From positions 1 to 5,421 of the forward strand of contig DKGN01000118.1 of the NCBI GenBank assembly GCA_002453275.1: DNA of 5,421 nt, given 5' to 3'. Positions within the stretch are counted from its first letter, which is position 1. Each line of letters opens with the position of its first letter. This DNA comes from Caryophanales bacterium UBA6769 (lineage in GTDB: Bacteria > Bacillota > Bacilli > Bacillales > UBA6769). Below the pieces are notes generated by a model that worked only from the letters and a program-made list of their open reading frames with translations, was not told the DNA's origin and did no database searches. The position numbers and the translations under genes are program-made. Below, piece by piece: positions 1 through 5,030 of this stretch.

Positions 1-5
1 CCAGC

Positions 6-55
6 AGTAAGATCTTTACTAAAACCTACAAGCTCCCTTCTTTAGGTGGGAGCTT
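6..55 (+). mobile_element. Candidate right-end hairpins of an IS200/IS605-family element
   Basis: Two inverted repeats lie in tandem. AGTAA (6-10) pairs with TTACT (16-20) around a 5-base centre. AAGCTCCC (30-37) pairs perfectly with GGGAGCTT (48-55) around a 10-base loop containing TTTAGGT. No T-run follows, so this is not a good intrinsic terminator. Stem and loop composition (CTCCC, then a CTTTAGG-like loop, then GGGAG) resembles the palindromes at the right ends of IS200/IS605 and tnpB-only (IS1341-type) elements. There the hairpin overlaps the end of tnpB and its guide (omega) RNA. In frame 1 the window opens with 14 codons ending at a TAG inside the hairpin (43-45), which would fit a tnpB tail but is too short to identify. 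The transposase would lie left of the window, so the assignment is inference. Confidence 0.4.
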
Positions 56-105
56 AGTCAATCTACCATTAGACCGTTTATTTAAAATGAGATGTGGTGT
101 TTAAT

Positions 106-552
106 TTGAAAAAAAATACATGGGTCACACTGTTTTTAGCTTTCATTATAGTCACAGGCTGTCAGCAAAAAGCAGAAGAAATGGAAAATCCGATACTAAC
201 ACAAACTTCTTCCCAGAAACCAGTAAATCAGTCGATAGCAAATGAAGCAGTAAAGAAGACGTTAGAACGCGAGGAAGTAACGAAAGCAAACGGGGTTAAT
301 TCAAAAAAACTCCTCATCGTTGCATTTGATGTTGAACATTTTGAACGCTTTAATATAAGAAAAATCGAAAAAAAAATTCAATCTGAATTAAAAAAAGACT
401 TTAAAGACGTTAAAGTGAAAGTAACTTACGATGAGAAAATTATGCAAGAGATTGAACAATTACAAGAAAAAATACATGAGGGCGATATGAGTGAAAAGAA
501 GTTAAAAAAAGAACTTTCTCGAATCAAAAAGTTGATGAACGAAAAAACATAA
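106..552 (+). CDS. YhcN/YlaJ-family sporulation lipoprotein, first visible gene of the spoVA2-type operon
   Basis: A predicted lipoprotein of 148 residues from a TTG start at 106. The frame also allows GTG at 94 or 97. TTG is preferred because GTGGTG (94-99) sits as a ribosome binding site 6 bases before it and because it gives a classic MKKN signal-peptide start. A hydrophobic segment (about residues 6-16) leads to the lipobox V-T-G-C with Cys19 as the lipidation site. The middle is polar. The C-terminal half, from SKKLLIVAFDV onward, matches the YhcN/YlaJ pattern of a beta strand followed by charged helices and a V-K-V strand, and ends in a Lys/Glu-rich probable coiled coil. YhcN of B. subtilis is an inner-membrane spore lipoprotein of unclear biochemical role. 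A member of this family is the usual second gene of the spoVA2mob operon. It ends 39 bases before spoVAC and is probably co-transcribed with it. Assignment to the family is firm; specific function is unknown. Confidence 0.82.
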   Translation: MKKNTWVTLFLAFIIVTGCQQKAEEMENPILTQTSSQKPVNQSIANEAVKKTLEREEVTKANGVNSKKLLIVAFDVEHFERFNIRKIEKKIQSELKKDFKDVKVKVTYDEKIMQEIEQLQEKIHEGDMSEKKLKKELSRIKKLMNEKT

Positions 553-591
553 TGCTTTAAATGAAAAGGTAAAAGAAGTGGTGAGGTAGCC

Positions 592-1071
592 GTGGCAAAT
601 AACAAGAAAAAAAATTTAACTCCCGTTCAACAAGAATACCAAAAACTCCAAAAAACGAAAGAAACGAAAAGACCTGTTTTCGGAAATTGTGTCAAAGCTT
701 TTTTTGTTGGTGGATTCATTTGTTTAATTGGTCAATTTATTCAGACGTTTATCGTTTTTCAATTTGATTTTACAGAACAAACCGCTGGAAATCCTACCGT
801 TGCAATTTTGATTTTTATCTCCATGCTGTTGACTGGCTTTGGAGTATATGACAGGATTGCACAATTTGCGGGAGCAGGTAGTGCTGTTCCTGTTACAGGT
901 TTTGGCAATGCCGTTGTCTCTGCTGCGATTGAGCATCGTACAGAGGGGTATGTACTTGGTGTAGGTGGTAATATGTTTAAGCTTGCAGGCTCTGTTATCG
1001 TTTTCGGCGTATTTTCTGCATTTGTAATTGCACTTATCAAAACGATCTTCATTCAATGGGGTGGTTTGTAA
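592..1071 (+). CDS. spoVAC: SpoVAC, DPA channel membrane protein of the spore
   Basis: A 159-residue integral membrane protein of the SpoVAC/SpoVAEb family. In B. subtilis SpoVAC acts as a mechanosensitive channel that releases Ca-DPA during germination and takes part in DPA uptake into the forespore. A basic, Gln-rich cytosolic N-terminus (1-30) precedes hydrophobic segments at about 34-57, 68-84 and 131-152. The family signature lies between them: FGVYDR (83-88), FAGAG (92-96), VP, then FGN (104-106). Length is close to the 150 residues of the B. subtilis protein. The start is GTG at 592, with GGTGAGGT (580-587) as the ribosome binding site. The stop overlaps the spoVAD start (TAATG), which implies translational coupling. 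It belongs to the three-gene spoVAC-AD-AEb core and there are no spoVAA, spoVAB, spoVAEa or spoVAF genes beside it, as in spoVA2-type loci. Sporulation-specific (sigma G) expression is expected from the family; no promoter is visible directly before this gene. Confidence 0.95.
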   Translation: MANNKKKNLTPVQQEYQKLQKTKETKRPVFGNCVKAFFVGGFICLIGQFIQTFIVFQFDFTEQTAGNPTVAILIFISMLLTGFGVYDRIAQFAGAGSAVPVTGFGNAVVSAAIEHRTEGYVLGVGGNMFKLAGSVIVFGVFSAFVIALIKTIFIQWGGL

Positions 1072-2087
1072 TGCTTCAAGGCCATCGGACTTGGATTTTT
1101 AAAAACAAACCAGTGATTACCGCTACGGCTACGACAGGTGGTCCATTTGAGGCAAGAGGAAAGCTTGCTGATGACTTTGATATTTTACATGAAGATTTAT
1201 GGATGGGACAAGACTCTTATGAAAAAGCTGAAAAGGTTTTATTAGAAGAAGCATTTTTACGAACAACTGAGAAAGCAAACGTAACAAAGGACAAGGTACA
1301 ATTTATTATTGCTGGAAATTTAATTAATCAATTAACTCCAGTTAATTTTGCGGCGAGGACACTAGGGGCACCATATCTTGGCGTATTTGGTGCTTGTTCC
1401 ACAGCGATGGAAGGACTTGCAATCGGTGCTTTAATTGTCAACAGTCAATCTGGTAATAACGTGCTGACTGGTGCTGTTAGCCATAATGCCGCTGCCGAAA
1501 GACAGTTTCGTTATCCGACAGAATATGGTGGTCAGAAACCACCCACTGCCCAATGGACAGTGACTGGAGCAGGAGCGGCTTTGCTTACAGCAAAAGGTAA
1601 CGGGCCTTATGTTACGAGTGCAACGATTGGAAGAGTCGTTGATATGGGGTTAACGGATCCCTTTAATATGGGGGGAGCAATGGCACCAGCTGCCGTCGAC
1701 ACAATCGAAGCACATGTAAGAGATACAGGTGTTGATCTAGATGAGTACGATCTAATTGTAACGGGGGATCTTGGAAAGATTGGACGAGATGTTTCGTTAG
1801 AAATGCTTGCGCAGCATAATGTTCAAATAGACGAATCAAAGTATCAAGATTGTGGTCTCATGATTTACGGGGAGGATCAAGAAGTGTTTTCTGGAGGTAG
1901 TGGAACCGGGTGCTCCGCGGTTGTCGTGTATGGGCATTTATTAAACCGCATGATTAAAGGACAGTTTAAAAAAATATTAGTCGTTGCAACGGGCGCATTG
2001 TTATCGCCACTTTCATATCAACAAGGTGAAACAATCCCGTGTATTGCTCATGCCGTATCCATTGAATATGGAGGTGCTGGACAATGA
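1071..2087 (+). CDS. spoVAD: SpoVAD, DPA-binding thiolase-fold protein
   Basis: A soluble, membrane-associated protein of 338 residues with a thiolase / 3-oxoacyl-ACP synthase III fold. The family binds dipicolinic acid and delivers it to the SpoVA membrane channel on the outer face of the spore inner membrane; no acyl-transfer activity is established. Visible landmarks are W8 in the N-terminal TWIF segment, the nucleophile-elbow-like motif GACSTAME around Cys109, the highly conserved S137-K156 block (SHNAAAERQFRYPTEYGGQK), AMAPAAVDT, CGLMIY, and the C-terminal LLSP...IPCIAHAV segment. The ATG at 1071 is chosen over an in-frame ATG at 1056 because GGGGTGG (1058-1064) lies 6 bases before 1071 and because it matches the usual family N-terminus. 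The gene overlaps the spoVAC stop by one base. Its own stop overlaps the spoVAEb start (ATGA), so the three genes are translationally coupled. Full length, no lesions. Confidence 0.96.
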   Translation: MLQGHRTWIFKNKPVITATATTGGPFEARGKLADDFDILHEDLWMGQDSYEKAEKVLLEEAFLRTTEKANVTKDKVQFIIAGNLINQLTPVNFAARTLGAPYLGVFGACSTAMEGLAIGALIVNSQSGNNVLTGAVSHNAAAERQFRYPTEYGGQKPPTAQWTVTGAGAALLTAKGNGPYVTSATIGRVVDMGLTDPFNMGGAMAPAAVDTIEAHVRDTGVDLDEYDLIVTGDLGKIGRDVSLEMLAQHNVQIDESKYQDCGLMIYGEDQEVFSGGSGTGCSAVVVYGHLLNRMIKGQFKKILVVATGALLSPLSYQQGETIPCIAHAVSIEYGGAGQ

Positions 2088-2434
2088 TATTTTTTTGGGC
2101 CTTCGTCGTTGGAGGAGCGATTTGTGTAATTGGGCAAATTATGTTCGATGTTTTTAATCTTACACCGGGGCATACGTTAAGTACATTTGTCGTCGTTGGG
2201 GCTATATTAGGAGGCTTTGGTTTTTATGATCGATTAATCGACTTCGCAGGAGCGGGTGCGACTGTACCGATTATGAGCTTTGGAAATTCTTTAGTAAATG
2301 GCGCATTACAAGAAGCAGAGAAGCATGGGCTTATTGGAGTTGTCACAGGGATGTTTGAAGTGACGAGTGCCGGTATTTCGGCAGCGATTATTTTTGGCTT
2401 TATCGGAGCACTTTTATTTAAACCAAAAGGATAG
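2084..2434 (+). CDS. spoVAE: SpoVAEb, DPA channel membrane protein of the spore
   Basis: A 116-residue membrane protein, the usual length of SpoVAEb. It is a paralogue of SpoVAC, lacking the long basic N-terminus. Hydrophobic segments lie at about 2-22, 33-47 and 93-113. The shared signature is FGFYDR (45-50), FAGAG (54-58), VP, then FGN (66-68). SpoVAEb is thought to form part of the inner-membrane channel with SpoVAC for DPA movement; this is family knowledge. The ATG at 2084 overlaps the spoVAD stop by 4 bases, and GGAGGTG (2070-2076) inside spoVAD serves as its ribosome binding site. No spoVAEa precedes it, in contrast to the chromosomal spoVA operon of B. subtilis. Confidence 0.94.
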   Translation: MIFFWAFVVGGAICVIGQIMFDVFNLTPGHTLSTFVVVGAILGGFGFYDRLIDFAGAGATVPIMSFGNSLVNGALQEAEKHGLIGVVTGMFEVTSAGISAAIIFGFIGALLFKPKG

Positions 2435-2446
2435 GAGTGTGTTTTT

Positions 2447-2653
2447 ATGACTGTAGCATCACAAGTGAAACAATGTTTAGCAAGTATGAAAAATATTAGG
2501 TCAGGATTGGAGACCTTTGCCTTGCAATCAGAAGATGCCCATGCTCAAAGGGAATTACACGAGGCTACTTTACAATGTGACAAAGTAATAAATGATCTGA
2601 CTAAAAGGATCGGTGATCTAGAAAGGGAAGAACCTCAGTACAAAGGATTTTAG
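2447..2653 (+). CDS. DUF1657 small cytosolic protein of the spoVA2-type operon
   Basis: A 68-residue protein without a signal peptide or membrane segment. The sequence is mostly helical, with V-K-Q-C near the start, LETFAL at 21-26, and a charged second helix ending in REEPQY, a typical DUF1657 tail. The domain has no assigned biochemical activity. Members are typical of Bacillaceae spore operons and one copy sits between spoVAEb and the DUF421 gene in spoVA2mob loci, which is the position here. The start ATG at 2447 has AGGAG (2433-2437), which overlaps the spoVAEb stop, as its ribosome binding site 9 bases upstream. Residues 11-54 align without gaps to the C-terminus (240-283) of the next gene product with about 12 of 44 identities, so the domain occurs twice in a row. 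A structural partner role for the DUF421 protein is inference. Confidence 0.87.
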   Translation: MTVASQVKQCLASMKNIRSGLETFALQSEDAHAQRELHEATLQCDKVINDLTKRIGDLEREEPQYKGF

Positions 2654-2668
2654 AAAGGAAGATGAACA

Positions 2669-3526
2669 ATGTCAGGCTGGCTTGAGGTTGCTATTCGTTC
2701 ATTCACTATCCTCATTGGGTTATTTTTTGTGATCCGATTGTTAGGAAAAAAGCAACTGTCAGAAATGTCATTTTTTGAATATATTATCGGCATTACAATC
2801 GGAGCAATTGCAGGTCACTTATCAATTGATACAGGAATTCCGATTAGCTATGGTGTTGCAAGTATTGCCATTTGGATTTTTGTCCCTTTTTTATTGAATT
2901 ACATATCACTTAAAAGCAAAGTGGTACGTGATTTTTCTGAAGGTACCGAAACTGTATTTATTAAAGATGGCAAGATTATGGAAGATAACTTGAAGCAAGA
3001 ACATTATTCTGCAGACAATTTATTAAGCCAATTAAGAAAGAAAAATGTGTTTAACGTAGCTGATGTGGAATTTGCCGTATTAGAAACAAATGGTGATTTA
3101 AGTGTGTTGTTAAAAAAAGAAAAGCAACCACTCACTTCAAAAGATTTGCACATACCTGCCGGAATTGAGAAGGAACCCCAGACGGTTATAATGGATGGCC
3201 ACATTTTAGATGAGTCTTTAAAAAATAGAGGACTGAATCGAGAATGGTTAAAAACAGAACTAGAAAAAATTGGAGTTACAATTGAAAATGTTTATCTTGG
3301 ACAAGTTGATGTAACGGGACAATTAACAGTTGATTTATTTGATGATAAAATTACTGTTCCTGAACCGATAGAAAAACCGTTGCTCATGGCAACGGTCAAA
3401 AAGTGTCAGGCGGACTTGGAATTATTTGCACTGGAAACAGAAAACAATGAAGCAAAACAAATGTATACGCAGCACGCTCACCAATTAGATAAGCTTCTCC
3501 AAAAAATTAAACCAATCTTGCAGTAA
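2669..3526 (+). CDS. 2Duf-type membrane protein, DUF421 (YetF-like) plus C-terminal DUF1657
   Basis: A 285-residue protein, last gene of the operon. Three hydrophobic segments (about 6-24, 36-52 and 62-80) form the N-terminal membrane part, with the conserved R-L-L-G-K-K-Q turn at 23-29. The soluble DUF421/YetF part follows, with DGKI (100-103), NL, YSADNLLSQLR (113-123) and the F-x-x-ADVEFAVLE-x-NG block (128-142). A second DG (176-177) starts the paired half. From about 240 to 283 the chain carries a DUF1657-like helical tail (LELFAL at 250-255). This two-domain layout is that of the protein named 2Duf in the spoVA2mob operon. That protein sits in the spore inner membrane and is the main contributor to raised wet-heat resistance and slower germination. 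AAAGGAAGA (2654-2662) is the ribosome binding site and the ATG at 2669 follows by 6 bases. The gene is intact. Confidence 0.88.
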   Translation: MSGWLEVAIRSFTILIGLFFVIRLLGKKQLSEMSFFEYIIGITIGAIAGHLSIDTGIPISYGVASIAIWIFVPFLLNYISLKSKVVRDFSEGTETVFIKDGKIMEDNLKQEHYSADNLLSQLRKKNVFNVADVEFAVLETNGDLSVLLKKEKQPLTSKDLHIPAGIEKEPQTVIMDGHILDESLKNRGLNREWLKTELEKIGVTIENVYLGQVDVTGQLTVDLFDDKITVPEPIEKPLLMATVKKCQADLELFALETENNEAKQMYTQHAHQLDKLLQKIKPILQ

Positions 3527-3529
3527 ATA

Positions 3530-3544
3530 ATAGGTTGAACCTAT
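3530..3544. terminator. Possible short bidirectional terminator between convergent genes
   Basis: A perfect inverted repeat, ATAGGTT-G-AACCTAT, fills almost the whole 14-base gap between the DUF421 stop and the mntR stop and overlaps the mntR stop codon. Allowing for a loop, only about 4-5 base pairs are realistic. The minus-strand side is followed by TATT, while the plus-strand side has a T/C-rich run inside mntR. It is the only candidate end signal for the operon, but it is weak. Confidence 0.3.
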
Positions 3545-3978
3545 GCTTCTTGTTCTTCTTCCTCTTCATTTTTCCGTTGAACTTCTTTAAGCTTTTTTAT
3601 TCTGTTCTCGTCTTCTTTAAAATATTCAACTAAATCGCTAATTCTATCAACTGTTTCTAGACTCAGATGATGTTCAATTCCTTCAACTTCATCGTATATT
3701 TTATCTTCTTCTACGCCAATGATCCGTAGCAATTCTTCTAATAGGTCATGCCGGTAGACGAAGTGCTTACCGGTTTTCTTTCCTTTTGAAGTAAGCATCA
3801 AGCCTCGGTATTTCTCATAAATCAAATAATTCATTTTGTCTAATTTTTGGACCATTTTTGTAACAGAAGAAGGATGCACGCCAAGAATTTCAGCTATATC
3901 TGACACTCTTGCATACCCTTTATCCTCAATAAGCAAATAAATTTGCTCAATATAATCTTCCATACTCGGTGTAGGCAT
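3541..3978 (-). CDS. mntR: MntR, manganese-responsive transcriptional repressor
   Basis: A 145-residue DtxR/MntR-family repressor. With Mn2+ bound it dimerises and shuts off manganese uptake genes (mntH and the mntABCD transporter in B. subtilis) and activates efflux. A winged helix-turn-helix occupies about residues 5-70, with the recognition segment VHPSSVTKMVQKL at 34-46. The C-terminal dimerisation domain follows. All six metal ligands known from B. subtilis MntR are present at the same positions: D8, E11, H77, E99, E102 and H103. The C-terminus is an unusually acidic tail (EEEEEQEA). The start is ATG at 3978, with GGAGGG (3991-3986) 7 bases upstream, and it gives the family N-terminus MxTPSMEDYIEQIY; a 9-residue in-frame extension to 4005 has no such support. 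It converges on the spoVA2-type operon and is unrelated to it in function. Mn2+ does, however, feature in spore physiology. Confidence 0.96.
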   Translation of the reverse strand: MPTPSMEDYIEQIYLLIEDKGYARVSDIAEILGVHPSSVTKMVQKLDKMNYLIYEKYRGLMLTSKGKKTGKHFVYRHDLLEELLRIIGVEEDKIYDEVEGIEHHLSLETVDRISDLVEYFKEDENRIKKLKEVQRKNEEEEEQEA

Positions 3979-4009
3979 AAATATTCCCTCCAAATATACA
4001 ATCATTCAC

Positions 4010-4039
4010 ATTATAGCAAAAAAGCCGCTAATATGGCAG
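4010..4039 (-). promoter_or_regulatory. Sigma A promoter of mntR
   Basis: On the minus strand a perfect TATAAT (4015-4010) is preceded by TG one base upstream, an extended -10 element. CTGCCA (4039-4034) matches the -35 consensus at 4 of 6 positions with an 18-base spacer. The -10 lies about 31 bases before the mntR ATG. Confidence 0.6.
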
Positions 4040-4208
4040 GAATATAGCTTTCTAGACAAAAGTGTATGCAAATACTAAATAAAGAAAAACATTGATGGGA
4101 AACAGGGAAGGTATGTGACAAAATGGTCTGCTGTTTTTTATTATTGATTTTGTATTTTGAAAATGCAACCGCCAATTTACCTAATGAAACTAAAATATAT
4201 ATTGATTT
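4040..4208. other. AT-rich intergenic stretch with nothing identified
   Basis: Between the mntR -35 region and the decayed small gene no open frame of useful length, no ribosome binding site and no strong hairpin could be found on either strand. A TTGAAA at 4157-4162 has no convincing -10 partner. The stretch 4396-4509 downstream of the decayed gene is likewise empty of recognisable signals. Confidence 0.5.
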
Positions 4209-4395
4209 ATGAAGTAGTTTTACTTAAAAAATGATAAAGTAGTTGCGCAATATAAAATTTCTGGTGGAGTGAGTCAATCTCCGACCCCAATTGGAACGGT
4301 TGTCCATCGATGGACCGATTACATGTGTAGATGATGGAGAATTTAAAAGTTTGTCCGAAGGCTCTAATGGAATGCTTGTCCAAATGATTCAATAA
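4209..4395 (+). pseudogene. Decayed small protein gene of unknown function
   Basis: A stretch of about 61 codons reads as one small protein if two lesions are repaired. Frame starting with ATG at 4209 reads M-K, then TAG (4215-4217), then FYLKNDKVVAQYKISGG and VSQSPTPIGTV up to about 4301. Skipping one base at about 4302 moves into the next frame, which reads SIDGPITCVDDGEFK and then SLSEGSNGMLVQMIQ before TAA at 4393-4395. Both halves have gene-like composition. Outside the join each frame soon meets stops, and there is no Shine-Dalgarno sequence before the ATG. The family is not recognised; the PTPIGT stretch is faintly like L,D-transpeptidase (YkuD) sequences, but the length is far too short for that. 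Sequencing error could explain the lesions. No function is proposed. Confidence 0.42.
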
Positions 4396-4509
4396 CAATT
4401 AAAGGCGAGGGGCTATTAGTAAGGGTAAAATAGAGCATTTCACTTTGATTTTCCAGTAATAGAAGTGTAAAATTTAAGAGAATACTAAGCGAAGAAGTTG
4501 CAATTTAAT

Positions 4510-4540
4510 GCCTGCTTCTCAAATCGAAAGGGAAGCAGGC
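4510..4540 (-). terminator. Terminator hairpin of the thioesterase gene
   Basis: GCCTGCTTC (4510-4518) pairs perfectly with GAAGCAGGC (4532-4540), 9 base pairs that can extend by a G-T and a C-G pair, leaving a 9-base loop. It begins 9 bases after the stop of the minus-strand thioesterase gene. Read on that strand it is followed by ATTAAATT, a modest T-rich tail, so it is a plausible Rho-independent terminator. Confidence 0.68.
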
Positions 4541-4548
4541 AAGTGTAA

Positions 4549-4932
4549 TTAATTTGAATACATGACATTATGCTTTTCTAACTCTCTAATTTTATTTGGC
4601 ACAGTAACTTTTTGTCTTGTTTCTTGATTAACAGTAACAAGCACAACAGTTGCTGAAACTACAGGCTCGTCATGTTCTGTAACCATTTCTTGTTGGAGAG
4701 TGATGCTCGTGTTTCCGACCTTTTCAATTGTATTATGGATCGTTAACACGTCCTTGTTGAACACCTCTTTTTTATAGTTCGCACTCACGTGAGCAACCAT
4801 CGCTTCAACATCAAGTGAAATACATAAGGCGTAAAGTTTCTTACGAGCAATCTCTAGATATTCTAGATAGGTAACATTATTTACATGACCATCCTTAGCA
4901 TTGGCAATTACTTTCGTTTCAAAAAGTGACAA
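4549..4932 (-). CDS. Hotdog-fold acyl-CoA thioesterase (4HBT type)
   Basis: A 127-residue protein of the YbgC/FadM-like 4HBT thioesterase superfamily, which hydrolyses acyl-CoA or related thioesters in the cytosol; the substrate cannot be told from sequence. The N-terminal motif DGHVNNVTYLEYLEIAR (14-30) is the family's GHVNN-x-x-Y-x-x-Y-x-E-x-AR signature at the start of the central helix. A set of alternating beta strands follows, with TIHNTIEKVGNTSITLQQEM (about 64-83) and a VVSATVVLVTVN strand near 91-102. The start is TTG at 4932, supported by GAGGGAG (4945-4939) 6 bases upstream; no ATG gives a better N-terminus. The Asp that usually stands four residues before the motif His is Ala here, with an Asp two residues before it instead. 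The gene is divergent from hyi with a 98-base gap and is followed by a terminator hairpin, so it is probably monocistronic. Confidence 0.82.
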   Translation of the reverse strand: MSLFETKVIANAKDGHVNNVTYLEYLEIARKKLYALCISLDVEAMVAHVSANYKKEVFNKDVLTIHNTIEKVGNTSITLQQEMVTEHDEPVVSATVVLVTVNQETRQKVTVPNKIRELEKHNVMYSN

Positions 4933-5030
4933 TGATTTCTCCCTCTCTGTTTTTATATAATCTTAGCATGGGTAACATAAAAAAACATTTTTTCGAAAAG
5001 TTTTATAGAAAATTGAGGAGGCTTCGTACG
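4933..5030. promoter_or_regulatory. Divergent promoter region between thioesterase and hyi
   Basis: This 98-base AT-rich gap must serve both divergent genes. A TATAAT (4956-4961, plus strand) is the only good -10 match, but no -35 lies at a normal spacing from it. TGAGGAGG (5014-5021) is the hyi ribosome binding site, and GAGGGAG (4945-4939, minus) that of the thioesterase. No operator palindrome is evident. Confidence 0.3.

Noticed and set aside
83..88. TAAAAT as a sigma A -10 for the lipoprotein gene
   Set aside because: No -35 hexamer at a normal distance; AT-rich sequence produces such matches by chance, and the operon is expected to be sporulation-controlled.
724..1056. Two overlapping minus-strand open frames opposite spoVAC
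   Set aside because: They are antisense shadows of a well-supported gene, with no ribosome binding site and no recognisable protein features.
1056..1070. Alternative spoVAD start at ATG 1056
   Set aside because: The ribosome binding site GGGGTGG would lie inside the coding sequence, and the five extra residues are not part of the family N-terminus.
3004..3204. Minus-strand open frame of 66 codons opposite the DUF421 gene
   Set aside because: Lies wholly inside an intact conserved gene and has no initiation signal or domain-like sequence.
4207..4398. Minus-strand open frame of 63 codons in the mntR-thioesterase gap
   Set aside because: It has no ribosome binding site. The plus strand of the same stretch gives a much more protein-like reading across a frameshift.
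4926..5030. Upstream extension of the hyi frame to an ATG at 4926
   Set aside because: The extension crosses the divergent thioesterase start, has no ribosome binding site, and does not resemble the family; TGAGGAGG precedes the ATG at 5031.
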